Assembly: GCF_024139115.2 (NCBI RefSeq)
Contig: NC_085141.1
Coordinates: 405,111,612-405,175,611, forward strand
Direction: 5' to 3'
Origin: Armigeres subalbatus
Taxonomy: Eukaryota; Arthropoda; Insecta; Diptera; Culicidae
DNA: 64,000 nt
Shown here: positions 44,751 through 55,225 of the stretch, one piece after another
How the letters are laid out: every line of letters begins with the position of its first letter
How positions within the stretch are numbered: the first letter of the stretch is position 1
Position numbers and translations under genes: made by a program
The notes under the pieces: model-generated
The model's input: the letters and a program-made list of their open reading frames with translations, nothing else
Databases searched by the model: none
What the model was told of the DNA's origin: nothing

Positions 44751-45567
44751 ATCCCGAAAAACGTGATCGTGTGAAATCGTGTTCCAAATGGCATAGGGCA
44801 CTGCACGGACTGCTTTGTATCTTTCTCGCTGCAAAGAAATTAGAAAACAACAAGGCCAGTAAACGTTAAAATTTATGAAGAACGAAAGAGAAAGAAATCT
44901 TTCCGTGCAGTGCCCTATATTATGTTCAGCAAGTATGTTGCATACATAATTCTGGGTCATTTGACCGAAGGCCATTAGGGCGAATGAGAACTGGAAAGTG
45001 AGAAGTCAGTAGTGCGAAGTGTAGAAGAAGGAAGAAGTAAGAAGAAAGAAGGAATAAGGAAGAAAGAAGAAGGAAGAAATAAGAAGAAAGAAGGAATAAG
45101 GAAGAAGGAATAAGGAAGAATGAAGAAGGAAGAAGGAAGAAGGAAGAAGGACGAATGAAGAAGGACGAAGGAAGAAGGTAGAAGGACGAATGAAGAAGGA
45201 CGAAGGAAAGAGGAAGAAGGAAGAACAAAGAAAGAAGAAGAATGAAGGAAAAAAGAAGGAAGAAGGATGTTGAAAGAAGAAGGAGAAGAAATAAGTAATA
45301 AAGAAGAAGGAAAAAGAGGACAGAAAGAAAAAGGAAGATGCAAGAATGAAGAAGGAAGAAGTAAGAAGGAAGATGGAAGAAGGAAGAAGGACGAATGGAG
45401 AAGGACGAAGAAAGAAGGACTAATGAAGAAGGACGAAGGAAGAAGGAAGAACAAAGAGAGAACAAGAATGAAGGAAGGAAGAAGGAAGAAGAATGTAGAA
45501 AGATGAATGCAAACGGTTTAAACGACTGTTGTCTTCCTTTTACTTCCACTAATTCGTTTTTTGGTAT

Positions 45568-45618
45568 CAACACAGATACGTATTTCGTCCTCCACTTGAG
45601 GACATCTTCAGTGTGTTG
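45568..45618 (-). ncRNA. Hammerhead ribozyme-like motif, best copy
   Basis: Read on the minus strand: CAACACA (stem I), core CTGAAGA (45,605-45,611), one T, helix II GTCCTC-AAGTG-GAGGAC with six perfect pairs, then GAAA (45,583-45,586). ATACGTAT follows as a loopless helix III, C17 at 45,575, then TGTGTTG, fully complementary to CAACACA over seven bases. Helices I and II are internal to one arm, so the palindrome does not explain them. The loopless helix III would favour a dimer. The extra T after the core is the main departure from consensus. Confidence 0.6.
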
Positions 45619-45629
45619 TTATCGACACA

Positions 45630-45672
45630 CTGAAGATGTGCTCAAGCGGATGACGAAATACGTTTCATTGTT
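45630..45672 (+). ncRNA. Hammerhead-like motif, right arm, weak
   Basis: CTGAAGA (45,630-45,636) and GAAA (45,655-45,658) are present, but helix II is poorly paired and ATACGTTTC breaks helix III. It is a degenerate counterpart of the left-arm motif. Confidence 0.35.
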
Positions 45673-45990
45673 GACTTTCCCCTAAGACGCTCGCAAATTA
45701 TTATTCATCAGAAGAATGTAGAAAGAAGAAGGGAGAAGAAATAAGTAACAAAGAAGAAAGAAAAAGAGGACAGAAAGAAAAAGGAAGATGCAACAAGGGA
45801 GAATGAAGAAGGGGTAATGACCTTCGGCCTAATGGCCTGACACATGCATACATCAAGGGGCATCATTTGAATAAAAAAAAATGGTTAATTTCATTAAAAG
45901 TCAAATAGAAATTTTATTTTTCCAAAATTGGTTGAAACAAAATGGCGTCATAAAAATCATAAAGATATAGAAGATAATTGTAATAAAATA

Positions 45991-46135
45991 CAGTGAACTC
46001 TCCCTAACTCGATGTTCTGTAACTCGATATTTTTCCTTATTCGATGAAATTCAAAGTCCCTTGAATCTAGCGTACTGCGTTCCCTCCGTAAGTCGATATC
46101 TCCCTTATTCGATATTCTCTAAATCGAAGTAATTT
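45991..46135 (+). mobile_element. Pogo/Tc1-like MITE fragment
   Basis: CAGTGAACTCTCCCTAACTC and repeated AACTCGATATTTTTCC/TAAGTCGATATCTCCC words match the style of the 13,618 MITE. The right end is lost in the adjacent GAGAAGTGA array. Confidence 0.55.
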
Positions 46136-46139
46136 TCTA

Positions 46140-46810
46140 ATGCATTTTTATCTCGCGAAATCTCGTGAAAAGTGATAAGCGAGAAGTGATAAATGAGAAG
46201 TGAGAAATAAGAAGTTTTAAGTGAGAAATAAGAAGTGAGAATTGGCAAATGAGAAGTGAGAAGTGACAAATGAGGAGTGAGAAGTGCAAAATAAGAAGTG
46301 AGAAATGAGTAGTGGCAAGTGAGAAGTGAGAAAATCGAAGTGCGAAGTGAGTAGTGAGAAGTGAAAAGTAAGAAGTGCAAAGTGAGAAGAGAAAAATTAT
46401 AAGTGAAAAGTGATAAGTGAGAAATGAGAAGTTAGAAGTGAGCTATAAAATGGTATAATTGAGAAGTGAAAAGTGAAAAATGGGAAAAAAGAAGAACGAA
46501 AAGAAAAGTGAGATGTGTGAACTAAAAAGAGATAAATTATTAGTGAAAAGTGAGAAATGAGAAGTTAAAAGTGAGCAGGGAGAAATTCGAAGTAAGAAGT
46601 GAGAAGTGAGTAGTGGGAAGTGGAAAAAAAGAAGGGAGAAATTTGTAGTAGTATTGAGAAGTGAAAAGCAAGAATTGAAAATTGAGAAGTGAGAAATGAG
46701 AAGCCAGTAGTGAGAAATAAGAAGTTATAAGTGAAAAGTGAAAAATTTATCATTTGAGAAACATTTCTCATGAGAAGTGAGATGCGTCAAGTGAGAGGTG
46801 TGAAATGAAT
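46140..46810 (+). repeat. GAGAAGTGA simple-repeat array
   Basis: About 650 bp of variants of AGAAGTGAGAA at roughly 7-14 bp spacing. The same repeat occurs at 19.72-19.94 and, in inverse orientation, at 58.84-58.98 kb. Confidence 0.9.
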
Positions 46811-47115
46811 AGTGTAGTATATTCTTTTGCATAAGTCACAAATTATGCAACGATGTTACTCTTCTTTTACAAATCAAGCACATAGTACAAAAACCAAGCA
46901 TTCCCATTTGTCAGCATACCTTTAAATCACATAAACTATTACATTGCTTACACTTTTTCTGGCATAACACAGAACGATGACCCATGTCATCGTCACCCGG
47001 CAACTAGAACAACGCCTAATATAATTCCCACACCGAACGCTGTAACCTAGCGTAATTCGACTCCTTCGGCACCATACCACATGGTTTCCACAAAAGTGCT
47101 CTTGAACTCAAACCA
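46811..47115. other. Unassigned DNA
   Basis: No feature recognised. Confidence 0.4.
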
Positions 47116-47225
47116 ATCCCAAGTAACCAAAAGTTCCTTTAAGAGTACGTTGTTCGCTTAATCAGCTTCACTGAGCTGCTTAAGCGAAAAACGTACTCTT
47201 AAAGGAACTTTTGGTTACTTGGGAT
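47116..47225. mobile_element. Near-perfect 110-bp hairpin
   Basis: ATCCCAAGTAACCAAAAG and its inverse CTTTTGGTTACTTGGGAT are the ends. The ~50-bp arms differ at only about two positions around a TCACTG centre, implying a young fold-back element or recent gene conversion between arms. No target duplication was found. Confidence 0.8.
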
Positions 47226-47735
47226 ATTTCTTATGCAGGCATCAATTTACTTCAATGTAGCCAAGTGCATTTTTATGGTACGCTTGGATGCAGTTTCTCT
47301 CTCGCTCGCTCATTATTTTGCCATTGTATTTCTGTTTTCTCCTTTACCCATATTCTATGAAACGTGTGTTCTATGAAATGGAGTGTTCCATCCAAGTATC
47401 TCCCACAAATATTTTCAATTATGTAGACTTAAGAGCACTTTGTAGAATTACCAAAATTTTGTTATGGAAACATTCAATAAAGACATTCAGTAAACAACCA
47501 TCGTCGCGAGTGGTTATTATTTGAAGAAGCCATCACAATAGTGAGAAGTGAATAGTAGACATTTTTGCACGGGGCGCTGCCGATTTTCCACGCTGCTTCA
47601 AATTTGAAGAGCTCCACAGAATCTTCCGTGGAAACTCCGAAGATTCAGTAGAATTTTCGTAGATTTTTTCAAATGATCCCTAGAACATCACGGTACAATT
47701 TCTCGTAGAAATAGAATTTTTGAACGGAAAAGAAT
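47226..47735. other. Unassigned DNA then GAAAATTCC-type repeats
   Basis: To about 47,540 nothing is recognised. From 47,590 to 47,720 there are diverged words of the 18.1-kb minisatellite type (CCGTGGAAACTCCGAAGATT). Confidence 0.4.
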
Positions 47736-47739
47736 CTTC

Positions 47740-48262
47740 TGGCCAAAAGCCTTTTCCCGAACATTGAAGGCGTATAAAGCACTTATATGACCAAAATAGT
47801 CCTATATAGCTAAAATAGCTTGTTGGTAAGGCTGAAAGATGTTATGCCTAATATGTCGTTTGGCAAAACAAACCGTTTGGCTGAATCCCATCAAGTCTAA
47901 AATTATTTTGCTGAAAAAGTCATTTGGTCGAACAGTTTTTTTGGCTGAAAAAAAAAACAGTTGGTCGAATAGCTCAATTGGATGTGGCTGAAAGAGTCAT
48001 TTGGACAATATGGCCATTCTGCCGCAAGTGTCGTTCTGTTGAATTGGTCATTTTGCCTAAAAATCAGTTTAACGTTAATCAGATTATTTGGCAGAAAATG
48101 CCATTTGGGCGATATGGTTGATTTGCAGAAAGGACATTTTTGGGCCAATTGCTCATTCTGCCAAACGACTCTACCAAGTGGCATTTTCTGCCAAATGATT
48201 TATTCGGTCGAATGACCTTTTCGGCCAAACAACTTCTCGGTTAAACAAAGTTCGGCCGAATG
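47740..48262. repeat. Diverged GGCCAAATGA minisatellite
   Basis: TTTGGC(C/T)GAA, GGCCAAACAAC and TGCCAAATGA words recur at about 17-bp or multiple spacing. It is the same family as at 19.96-20.58 kb but much more diverged. Confidence 0.65.
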
Positions 48263-48288
48263 TGCCTTTCTGCTGCTTGTCGCTGCCG

Positions 48289-48825
48289 TAATGGTGCCCT
48301 TTTTGTTACGAAGACCAGTACTACAAAAAGGATTCACTTCTAAGACAAAACAGGTTTCTACAGAAAGTATGGGGAATGGGATGTACTAGTACTTCATAAC
48401 AGGTACAGCAAAACTTCACGAGGATGCCCTTATTCGTACTAACTACTCAGGGAATAACAGGTCAAGAAGAGCCATCGTTGCAAACTAAAGCGGGAACCTG
48501 ATATCTGTGACTCCCACATTATCTGCGGCAATACAAGCAAACGATGCCCTGTAAGTATTTAGTGATCAATTTTGAATTTAAAAATTTCCAAATTCATAAT
48601 AATGAAAGAAAGGAATTGAATTATTTTTATTTACGAGATTTTCGGCCCTAAGCTACAAAAAAGAATGAAAGGAAAGAATTGGAACGTGCTCACCAGTTGA
48701 GTTAATCCAATACCAAAGCAGCTCCATTTGTGAACAGGACGTATCAAGAATATCCAAAAGATGATATTGATGAAGATGATGACCCAACTGTGGCCGATTT
48801 GACAGCTGCCAATGTTGTCGTACAC
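48289..48825 (-). repeat. Dispersed repeat, minus copy
   Basis: Inverse counterpart of 32,070-32,495. It includes CAGGGCATCGTTTGCTTG preceded by TACTT on the minus strand, and is about 110 bp longer in the middle. The 64- and 70-codon minus frames here have no recognised domain. Confidence 0.75.
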
Positions 48826-48839
48826 GGAAGAAAAAAGTA

Positions 48840-49857
48840 GGGGAACTGGGGTAGGACGCCCACACTCAGCGAACTGGACTATCGAAATTCATTACTGGCT
48901 CCTTATGAATCTTCGACAAATAATTCCACTAACAGTGCTTCTTATACGCAGTTACCTTCCCGAGTATTCAAGCGTCGATGGGCGTGTGGTCTACATACCG
49001 GCCTCCCGACCCCGACGTCCATGATTCGAATCCAGTCTGCCGCACTTCACTTTTTTCAAATGAAAATCATCATTCATAAGGCAACATATTGAAATTCATA
49101 CCGATTCCTTGTGGCAAATTTTCATAAGGCGTTTGATTGAAAATCATACGTCCATTTTCCTCAGTGCACGTTAAGGAAAATGCCATTTTATCAATAAAAA
49201 CTACCATTTCAGCCAGTTTTCATCAGCGCATACTGAAGAACAGCATATCTGCGACTGACTACCGATAACAGATATCTAATTGTCCATTTTATTGCACAGA
49301 AATTTGATTTTTAAAAGCACCCGAAAAAAATGATTTTGAAACCATGCGGGGTAAGATGCGCCAGTGGATGGGTTAAAACGCGCATGTGCTTATCGTACTG
49401 ATTTTCATTTTAATTGCCTACATTAAGGCAATTAACCGAATGTTTCAGCTGTTTCGGTCATACAGAAATGAGCATGGGCGTAATGCCCCACACCGACCTC
49501 AGAAGTTTGAAGGCCCATAAAATCGTTTTAAAACCATTTTGACGACGATTTCGTGTGGAACATAAAGAACACGAGTAAGCAGCAGTAAGCAGGCTCATGG
49601 CTCAATTATTAATTTATCAATGTATAACAGCGACAGAAAGACTAAATTCCACCGAGCTAGAATTGCATCAAAACACGCAAAAATCGTTTTCGAGTTTTTT
49701 ATGTATAACTAGAGAAAAATCATGAAATATATGTATCCAATGGCAATATTTTTCATTGCTTTATCGTATAGACTATTGAAAATAATCAAAATGGGGATAT
49801 TTAACCTTATTCAGGGTGGCGCGTTTTAACCCCTATGGGCGTGCTACCCCACTTCCC
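48840..49857. mobile_element. TA-flanked MITE, 1,018 bp
   Basis: The left end GGGGAACTGGGGTAGGACG and right end GTGCTACCCCACTTCCC are inverse with few mismatches and are flanked by TA (48,838-48,839 and 49,858-49,859). GGGTTAAAACGCGC near 49,370 and GCGCGTTTTAACCCC near 49,820 form a second inverted layer. The interior has no coding capacity. Confidence 0.75.
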
Positions 49858-50067
49858 TACCCAGCGTAGAGTTTTTTTAATTTATTTTGACGTAAACTAC
49901 GTCTAAGGGGAAGACTCGAATACAGGGTGTAAAATGAAAATTTCAAAATTGGGGACCGTCACGAAATCATGTAAGATTTGAAGCATTAATTAGGTCCTTT
50001 ATCTTTCAATGGATTTTAAATATTTATACATCAATCGAAGCATGAGCTTTCCACCAATTTGCCAGTA

Positions 50068-50188
50068 GGGGAAACCGCCAAATGTAAAACAGCTAATTTT
50101 GTCGCCTATTGTTGAACTCCCATAAGAAATGCACGTGCGTTCAACAATAGGCGAAAAAATTAGCAGGTGAACATTTGGCAAATCACCC
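50068..50188. mobile_element. TA-flanked fold-back MITE, 121 bp
   Basis: GGGGAAACCGCCAAATG and CATTTGGCAAATCACCC are approximate inverse ends flanked by TA on both sides (50,066-50,067 and 50,189-50,190). The arms include the inverted CGCCTATTGTTGAAC around a short centre. Confidence 0.75.
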
Positions 50189-50339
50189 TACTATTGAAAC
50201 TTTTGAGTATCAACGCTAAACTATTGAAAAATTCAGTTCTTTCATGCATCATACATCTTCCATGCAGCGCGTTCCAATCCTTGGAAATTGCCTACTTTTA
50301 GGGTATTATCAATTGTTGAACTGGGGTGTGGTGTATGAA

Positions 50340-50742
50340 TGGGGAGGATCCTTCATCAGTGCTGCCACCTGGAAAAGTTTAGAGAAAAAGTAGAACCATG
50401 GAAATTTGACATGGCATGATATAGAAAATGAGAATTAAAATGTCTCTAGAACGTTATAGATTTTTTTTGTCAAACAATTTTTAGTTTGTGGGGTTAGAAA
50501 TTCAACAATTTTAAGCATTAACTGCTTATTCGAAAGAAAAATATAAAAATCGAGATATCATGTCTATTTTGTGTGCTTTTAAAGTTCTAACCCCGTAAAC
50601 CAAGATTTTTTTGAGAAACGTCCTTCATTTTTGTTTTTATAACAAAAATATACTCCAATGCCTATATCACACCATGTGAAATTTCAATGATTCTACTTTT
50701 TCTATCGATGACAGCTGGTGGTCTTCTCCTCCCCTATGGGGT
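50340..50742. mobile_element. Fold-back MITE, about 400 bp
   Basis: Inverted blocks AAAAGTAGAA(C/T)CAT, GAAATTT(G/C)ACATG, CATGATATAG-type and GGGGTTAGAA run through both arms. The outer ends are GGGGAGGATCC and the diverged GTCTTCTCCTCCCC. The boundary is approximate. Confidence 0.6.
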
Positions 50743-50882
50743 AGCCCAACTACTAGACAGTGGGGTTTCTACTCCTCCGGAGTGCCAGATGCTACAAAAG
50801 CTGGATAGTAGTGTCAGTTAGATAGTTCCTTCTGTTCTATATAAAGCGGAATAATTGGTTCAGTGAACTATATTTGGTTTTA

Positions 50883-51533
50883 GGGTAAACTGGGGTAATA
50901 TGCACCCCCAGGGCATAACGACCTTTTAGCATTTTTAACGGTGCTCCAAGAATAGTTTCAAGAATGTTTACTACTGGATTGGTAGTTCGAGATCCGAACT
51001 GCATGCGCTGTAGTCAAGGAATGTAAAATAACAACATTGCCAATGACAACGACATTATCCTCTCTTGTAAATGTTGGGACAAACTCAACTCGCAATAAGC
51101 GTTTGTCCCAAACTGCAACAGAATAGGACAATTATCGCCTGCCACGCATTTTGAGAAGTAGTCGGTTTCCGATGATGTTTTTGGTTAAATTAGTATCAGT
51201 TATCATAGATTAGACATAAACTTAACCATCTGTTGACATGATTTGCGTTTTACTTCTAAAATAAACAAGTTATCGCAGTTTGAAAAGTTCACAACAATTA
51301 CCTCTCCATGTTTGTTGCAAATAAAATGAAACGCAACATAAGATAAAGACATATTCTCTGCAGATGAGGACAAAGAGTTATCGCTATTCTCTTTTGTCGC
51401 TTGTTTTTTGCATTTTTCAGCGACAATTACATTCCTTGGCTGTAGTAAATACTCTCGAAAAACTGCCTAGAATGTACTCAAAAATTCCAAAAGGTCGTTT
51501 TGCCCAGGTGGTGCATATTACCCCAGTTTTCCC
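50883..51533. mobile_element. TA-flanked MITE, 651 bp
   Basis: The left end GGGTAAACTGGGGTAATATG and its inverse at the right (CATATTACCCCAGTTTTCCC) extend about 50 bp with AACGACCTTTT inside. Both sides are flanked by TA (50,881-50,882 and 51,534-51,535). The terminal GGG-AAACTGGGGTA motif relates it to the 48,840 element. Confidence 0.85.
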
Positions 51534-52551
51534 TACGTAGTTTACGTCGAGCGGTCGTGTCTTGAATACAACCCCAACATTTTTGAGTTATTTTTTCTCT
51601 TCCCGACCAGTTAGTCATAACAAAATTTTATCACAATTATATCAATATGTGTTACAAATAACAAAACTTGCAATAATTTTGTTATAAATTCTCTGCCAAA
51701 GATGGAGGAAAGAAAATTTCATGGTCGTCATAACATGATTATAACATAATGTGTTATGTTTATTTCTGCCTACATTTTTGGTAGATAGCAATTGGAACAA
51801 ACGAAGGTACCACCAACAGTTATACTTAGAACTTATATTCAAAGTAGAAACAGCTGGACAAAGTTAATTGCCTAAATTATGGATTTAATCATTATCTTTT
51901 CAAGAACATAATTTGTTATAGTATAAGCTTATTTTCACCCCTTTTATGTAACACAACGAGTTATAATTTTGTTCAAAAATAACATATTCAGTAATATTTT
52001 TGTTAAAAGTAGAAGAGATTTTGTTAATTTTTTTGCTATTTTAACTACTAATGGTACATGTTTTATAACAACCGCTGTTATAAAAACTGCTGTAACAGAA
52101 TAACAAGTTCTGATTTAAATCTGATACCATCTTCTGGTCGGGTTCTCTTTCATCCACTCTTTCTTTTGTTGTCAAAAACAAAAGAGACAAACCATCCAAC
52201 GACGCCAGTTCAATACGGGAAGCCAATTTTGAGTTTTATTACCTGAGGTCGAAATTGAGTGAATTAAACTTATAACTGGGTAAATACATTTTCCGTTGGG
52301 TACTTTTTTAACATGGGAGTAAAGGCAAACTACTTCGACCCTACTTACTCAATTTTGGCTTCCCGTACGGATGTTCGAGGTTGGGTGAATTAAACTCACT
52401 ATTGGGTAGTTTATTTCTTCCGTGTAGGATTCGTTTCCTAGGAAGTTCCGATAGCTGTTAGTGTCCTGCTACTGTCGCTGCCGCAGCTAAATTGGTTCAG
52501 ACCGACACACACCACAGTGCGCTCTCATTGAGTCATGCAATATTGTTTTAA
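51534..52551. other. AT-rich DNA with one small inverted pair
   Basis: Up to 52,090 the sequence is rich in AACAAAATT/ATAAC words without a clear unit. TACGGGAAGCCAATTTTGAGT (about 52,213) and ACTCAATTTTGGCTTCCCGTA (about 52,347) form an inverted pair that may mark a small MITE. GGTGAATTAAACTCACTATT and GTGAATTAAACTTATAACT are direct copies within it. Confidence 0.4.
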
Positions 52552-52723
52552 GGCTCCCCCAGACCTGAGCGATTTCATCGCCGCGACGGCGACAACTAAT
52601 CGCCGCGATTCTATCGTTGCGTCGCTGCAGGCAATGTTCTATTTACGCTTCCATAGCATCGCATCGGCGACAGAATCGCAGTCGCCAAGCGATAGAATCG
52701 CGGCGCGTGTGTTTGGGGGAACC
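52552..52723. mobile_element. GGCTCCCCCA-type MITE, about 172 bp
   Basis: Left GGCTCCCCCAGAC and right GTTTGGGGGAACC are inverse. Subterminal CGCCGCGA and GCGATTCTATCG words repeat in both arms. Flanks read TTAA and TTTA, so the target duplication is uncertain. It is the GC-richest short element of this region. Confidence 0.6.
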
Positions 52724-53269
52724 TTTACTCATTGACAAAAATTCATTCTCCTGAATAACGACCTCAGGATTTCTAATTGGGATATCTTTTGAAGCATTTA
52801 TATTCTCGTAGTCTAAACCGGTAAAACACTTAGCCACCTCTACACAAAAAGAAGGACTGACACAATTATCACTTAAGTTTTATTCGTCACAAGTATCACG
52901 CAATATCCGTATAACTACAAAACACTGTCCCGCTAGCAATGAAAATCATTCACATTACGAAGCAAACGAAAAAAACTAAATCATTGTTCCGGCCGAATGA
53001 ACAAATTTTCATCCGATGCACGAGGAAAAAAATCTGTCAGGAGAGAAAACACTACCGTCCGCAGGCGAAGCTTACTTTGATTTTCGTGATGACCTGTCGA
53101 TAGTTCTGCTTAATAAAGAAAACATAACCGGACTCGATACAATGTTTTTCTTTCTGATTAGTTTATTCACTCGCACAAAGCAGAACAAAACTTTGATGAC
53201 CGGTCGATCGCTTGGCTTGCTGAAGAAAACACGACCGCACTCGATTCAAATGTTTACTTTCTTCGTTTG
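52724..53269. other. Unassigned DNA
   Basis: A 115-codon plus frame (53,016-53,363) runs into the following minisatellite and is not considered a gene. Nothing else is recognised. Confidence 0.4.
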
Positions 53270-53530
53270 CCGGTCGTCATTTGACCGAAATGATCGTTTG
53301 GTGGAAAGGCCATTTGGCCGAAAATGTTATTTGGCCAAACAAGTGGATTACATTTTCGATTAAATGACCTTTTCTGTCAAACAACTATTTTGGCCAAACG
53401 GCATTTTCGGCCTTATAACTTTTCGGACCAAACGACCATTTCAATCAAACGGCGTATTAGGCAATCGGCCAAATTACCAACTCGGTCGTATGTCGCTGTG
53501 GCCAAATACATTTTTTGGCCAAACTGTTTT
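53270..53530. repeat. GGCCAAA-type minisatellite
   Basis: Diverged ~17-bp units (TTTGGCCGAAAATG, TTTGGCCAAACAAG) of the 20-kb family. Confidence 0.65.
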
Positions 53531-53674
53531 CCGCTGTATAACTACTTCTTTTTTATAATTTCTATTGAATTTCCGAATAATTGTTTATGGACAAAACATT
53601 ATCAAAATTCCGATTTTTGCTTGGTTGAAATTTCGTACAGAAGAATATTCAACAGAAATACAAACCTGTTTTAA

Positions 53675-53747
53675 TCTTCACAAATACGCATTTCGACCTT
53701 CAATGTAAGTCCGTCATCGTTGTCTCGTACTTGACTCGACTCTGCCA
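53675..53747 (-). repeat. Relic of the hammerhead-bearing repeat
   Basis: On the minus strand AGTCAAGTACGAGACAA, then GATGACGGACTTACATTG, then AAGGTCGAAATGCGTATT follow the family order. The CTGAAGA core has decayed to ACGATGA. Confidence 0.6.
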
Positions 53748-53799
53748 GATTTTTTTGTCAACCTGGGCGCAAAACTCTATCATCAGATGAATGTTCAGG

Positions 53800-54215
53800 T
53801 TCTTATGACTTATTAGACCGATTGCCAATCAGTGTATCCAGTATAGCTACTTTCCCTTGCCCTGGAGCCAAGGAAAGCCATCTCTGTTCGGAAACCTGGG
53901 AAGGTTCCCTGAAAGCTACTGTCCCATCAGCTTTTTCTCAAGGTTATTCAAGCTCTTTTAAAATATAAACTAGCGCCTGCTACTTGATTTAACAGAAAAA
54001 AGTATATCTTACTCGAGGAAAAGTTTGGATTCCGGCGCGGTAGTTCAACCGTCAAACAAACGAAACAAGTCACCAACATCATCAGGCAGCACTTGTCAAA
54101 GTCCAAAACCCTCCGCCATGGTATTACTTAACATCAAATAAGCTATCCATAATATCTGGCACGATGGCCTGGTGTGCAAGTTCCTGCATGTTCCATGTTT
54201 AATCCGAAGTGATTC
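53800..54215 (+). pseudogene. Jockey-like reverse transcriptase fragment
   Basis: In shifting frames one reads ESYCPISFFSRLFKLF (the YRPISLLSxLxKLxE block of Jockey-clade RTs), EEKFGFRRGSSTVKQTKQ followed by VTNIIRQHLSKSKT, and then AIHNIWHDGLVCKFLH (motif A region, where the catalytic Asp context LDxxxAF is eroded). The remaining RT, including the FADD box, is missing. The wording differs from the Juan-like RT at 29 kb, so this is another Jockey-clade family. It is a dead fragment. Confidence 0.7.
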
Positions 54216-55099
54216 CATTAAAACTCTAAACCCACGTTTGATTTCATTGGAACAAAAACCAAAAAATTGCAATTGAGCTGCTCTTGAAAGCTTCTTCGCT
54301 CCTTTCTAACGAATCTGCTGTATTCATTTCTGATTATCTGAGAAATGTGCTCAACATTCCGCTAAATGAACCTATCAATCTTGAGCCGCACAATTATCCG
54401 CCAACCTCATTTACGCTTCGTGACCGTATAATAAAAATAAACAGCGGCATTTTTCGAGCGATCAGACACCAATTCCTGTTCATGAAATGACACCATGAAT
54501 ATTCCACGATGAAATATAATAAAACATACAAATTAAGCGCAAATATCAGGCGGTTCATCGAATTTCAGCTCGCCGCCTACACGCCGGAAACCAAACCGAC
54601 ACGCACTGTACCCTACTGCTGCATCCGTCCAGTCAGTCCAGTGACTTGGTGGCGGCGGTGCGGTGGCCGGATATCCTCCCGCTATGTGGCGCTCGCCCAC
54701 TACATATCCGACGGAGCCAGCCGGACGGTGGGCATTCGTGTTTACGCCCTCAATTTAACCACCACAACAATCCGATCGGCGGGTGTGTTTTAAAATGAGT
54801 TTAATTAAATTTAATCAGTACTGCAAAATAATTGAGCACGACCGCCCGACAGCAGCGCCAGGGTAGGGAGTTGCAGCAGCAGCGGTGGACCCAGATGGTG
54901 GGGATTCGGGAAATAAAAATGAGCTTCTATTGATGGCCGCCTGTCGGGGTTGGTTCTGCATTGGCGTAGATAGAAAGGGATTCAGATTGATAAAATCCAT
55001 GAAAACTTTCACCTTCCTGCTTATAATAAAAGATACAGCAATCAAATGCTTCATATTTGAGAATTTTGTGTAAGCAGCGCTTGCCATAGATCGAGGCAA
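54216..55099. other. Unassigned, partly GC-richer DNA
   Basis: 54,560-54,780 and 54,840-54,960 are GC-richer than the surroundings, with GTGGCGGCGGTGCGGTGG-type words and no domain in any frame. Confidence 0.35.
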
Positions 55100-55225
55100 C
55101 TTTACAGATACGCATTTTGATTTAAGCAGTAAGGTCGTCTGCAGTGTCTTGTAATTGATTCGTTGAAATTCAGCGGGTGATGAAATTAAACGGAATAATA
55201 CTAATTCATAATACACTAAAAAGCT
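55100..55225 (-). repeat. Relic of the hammerhead-bearing repeat
   Basis: ACAGATACGCATTTTGAT, AGCAGTAAGGTCGTCTGCAG and ATACACTAAAAAGCTCAAAA keep the family order. The core on the minus strand is CTGCAGA, which still fits CUGANGA, but the GAAA is changed to AAAA. Confidence 0.6.

Larger units (their letters stand above)
45504..45709. mobile_element. 206-bp palindromic insert with 17-bp TSD
   Basis: Perfect 17-bp copies of AGAAGAATGTAGAAAGA flank it (45,487-45,503 and 45,710-45,726). The centre is a hairpin in which GATACGTATTTCGTCCTCC and ACATCTTCAGTGTG pair with inverse copies at 45,625-45,665. The left arm, minus strand, carries the best hammerhead-like motif of the window. A TSD of this length fits retroposition. 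Confidence 0.85.
44960..45840 (+). repeat. Purine-rich GGAAGAA array bounded by GGCC units
   Basis: Hundreds of bases of GAAGGAAGAAGGA-type repeats run from about 45,010 to 45,500 and 45,715 to 45,820. They are bracketed by inverted CCGAAGGCCATTAGG and CCTTCGGCCTAATGG. A palindromic element splits the array at 45,504. The long Ser/Phe/Leu-rich minus-strand frames here are translation of the repeat. Confidence 0.85.

Noticed and set aside
44926..45573. 215- and 159-codon minus-strand frames rich in Ser, Phe and Leu
   Set aside because: They are translations of the GGAAGAA simple repeat; equivalent frames appear in other phases and there is no domain or start context.
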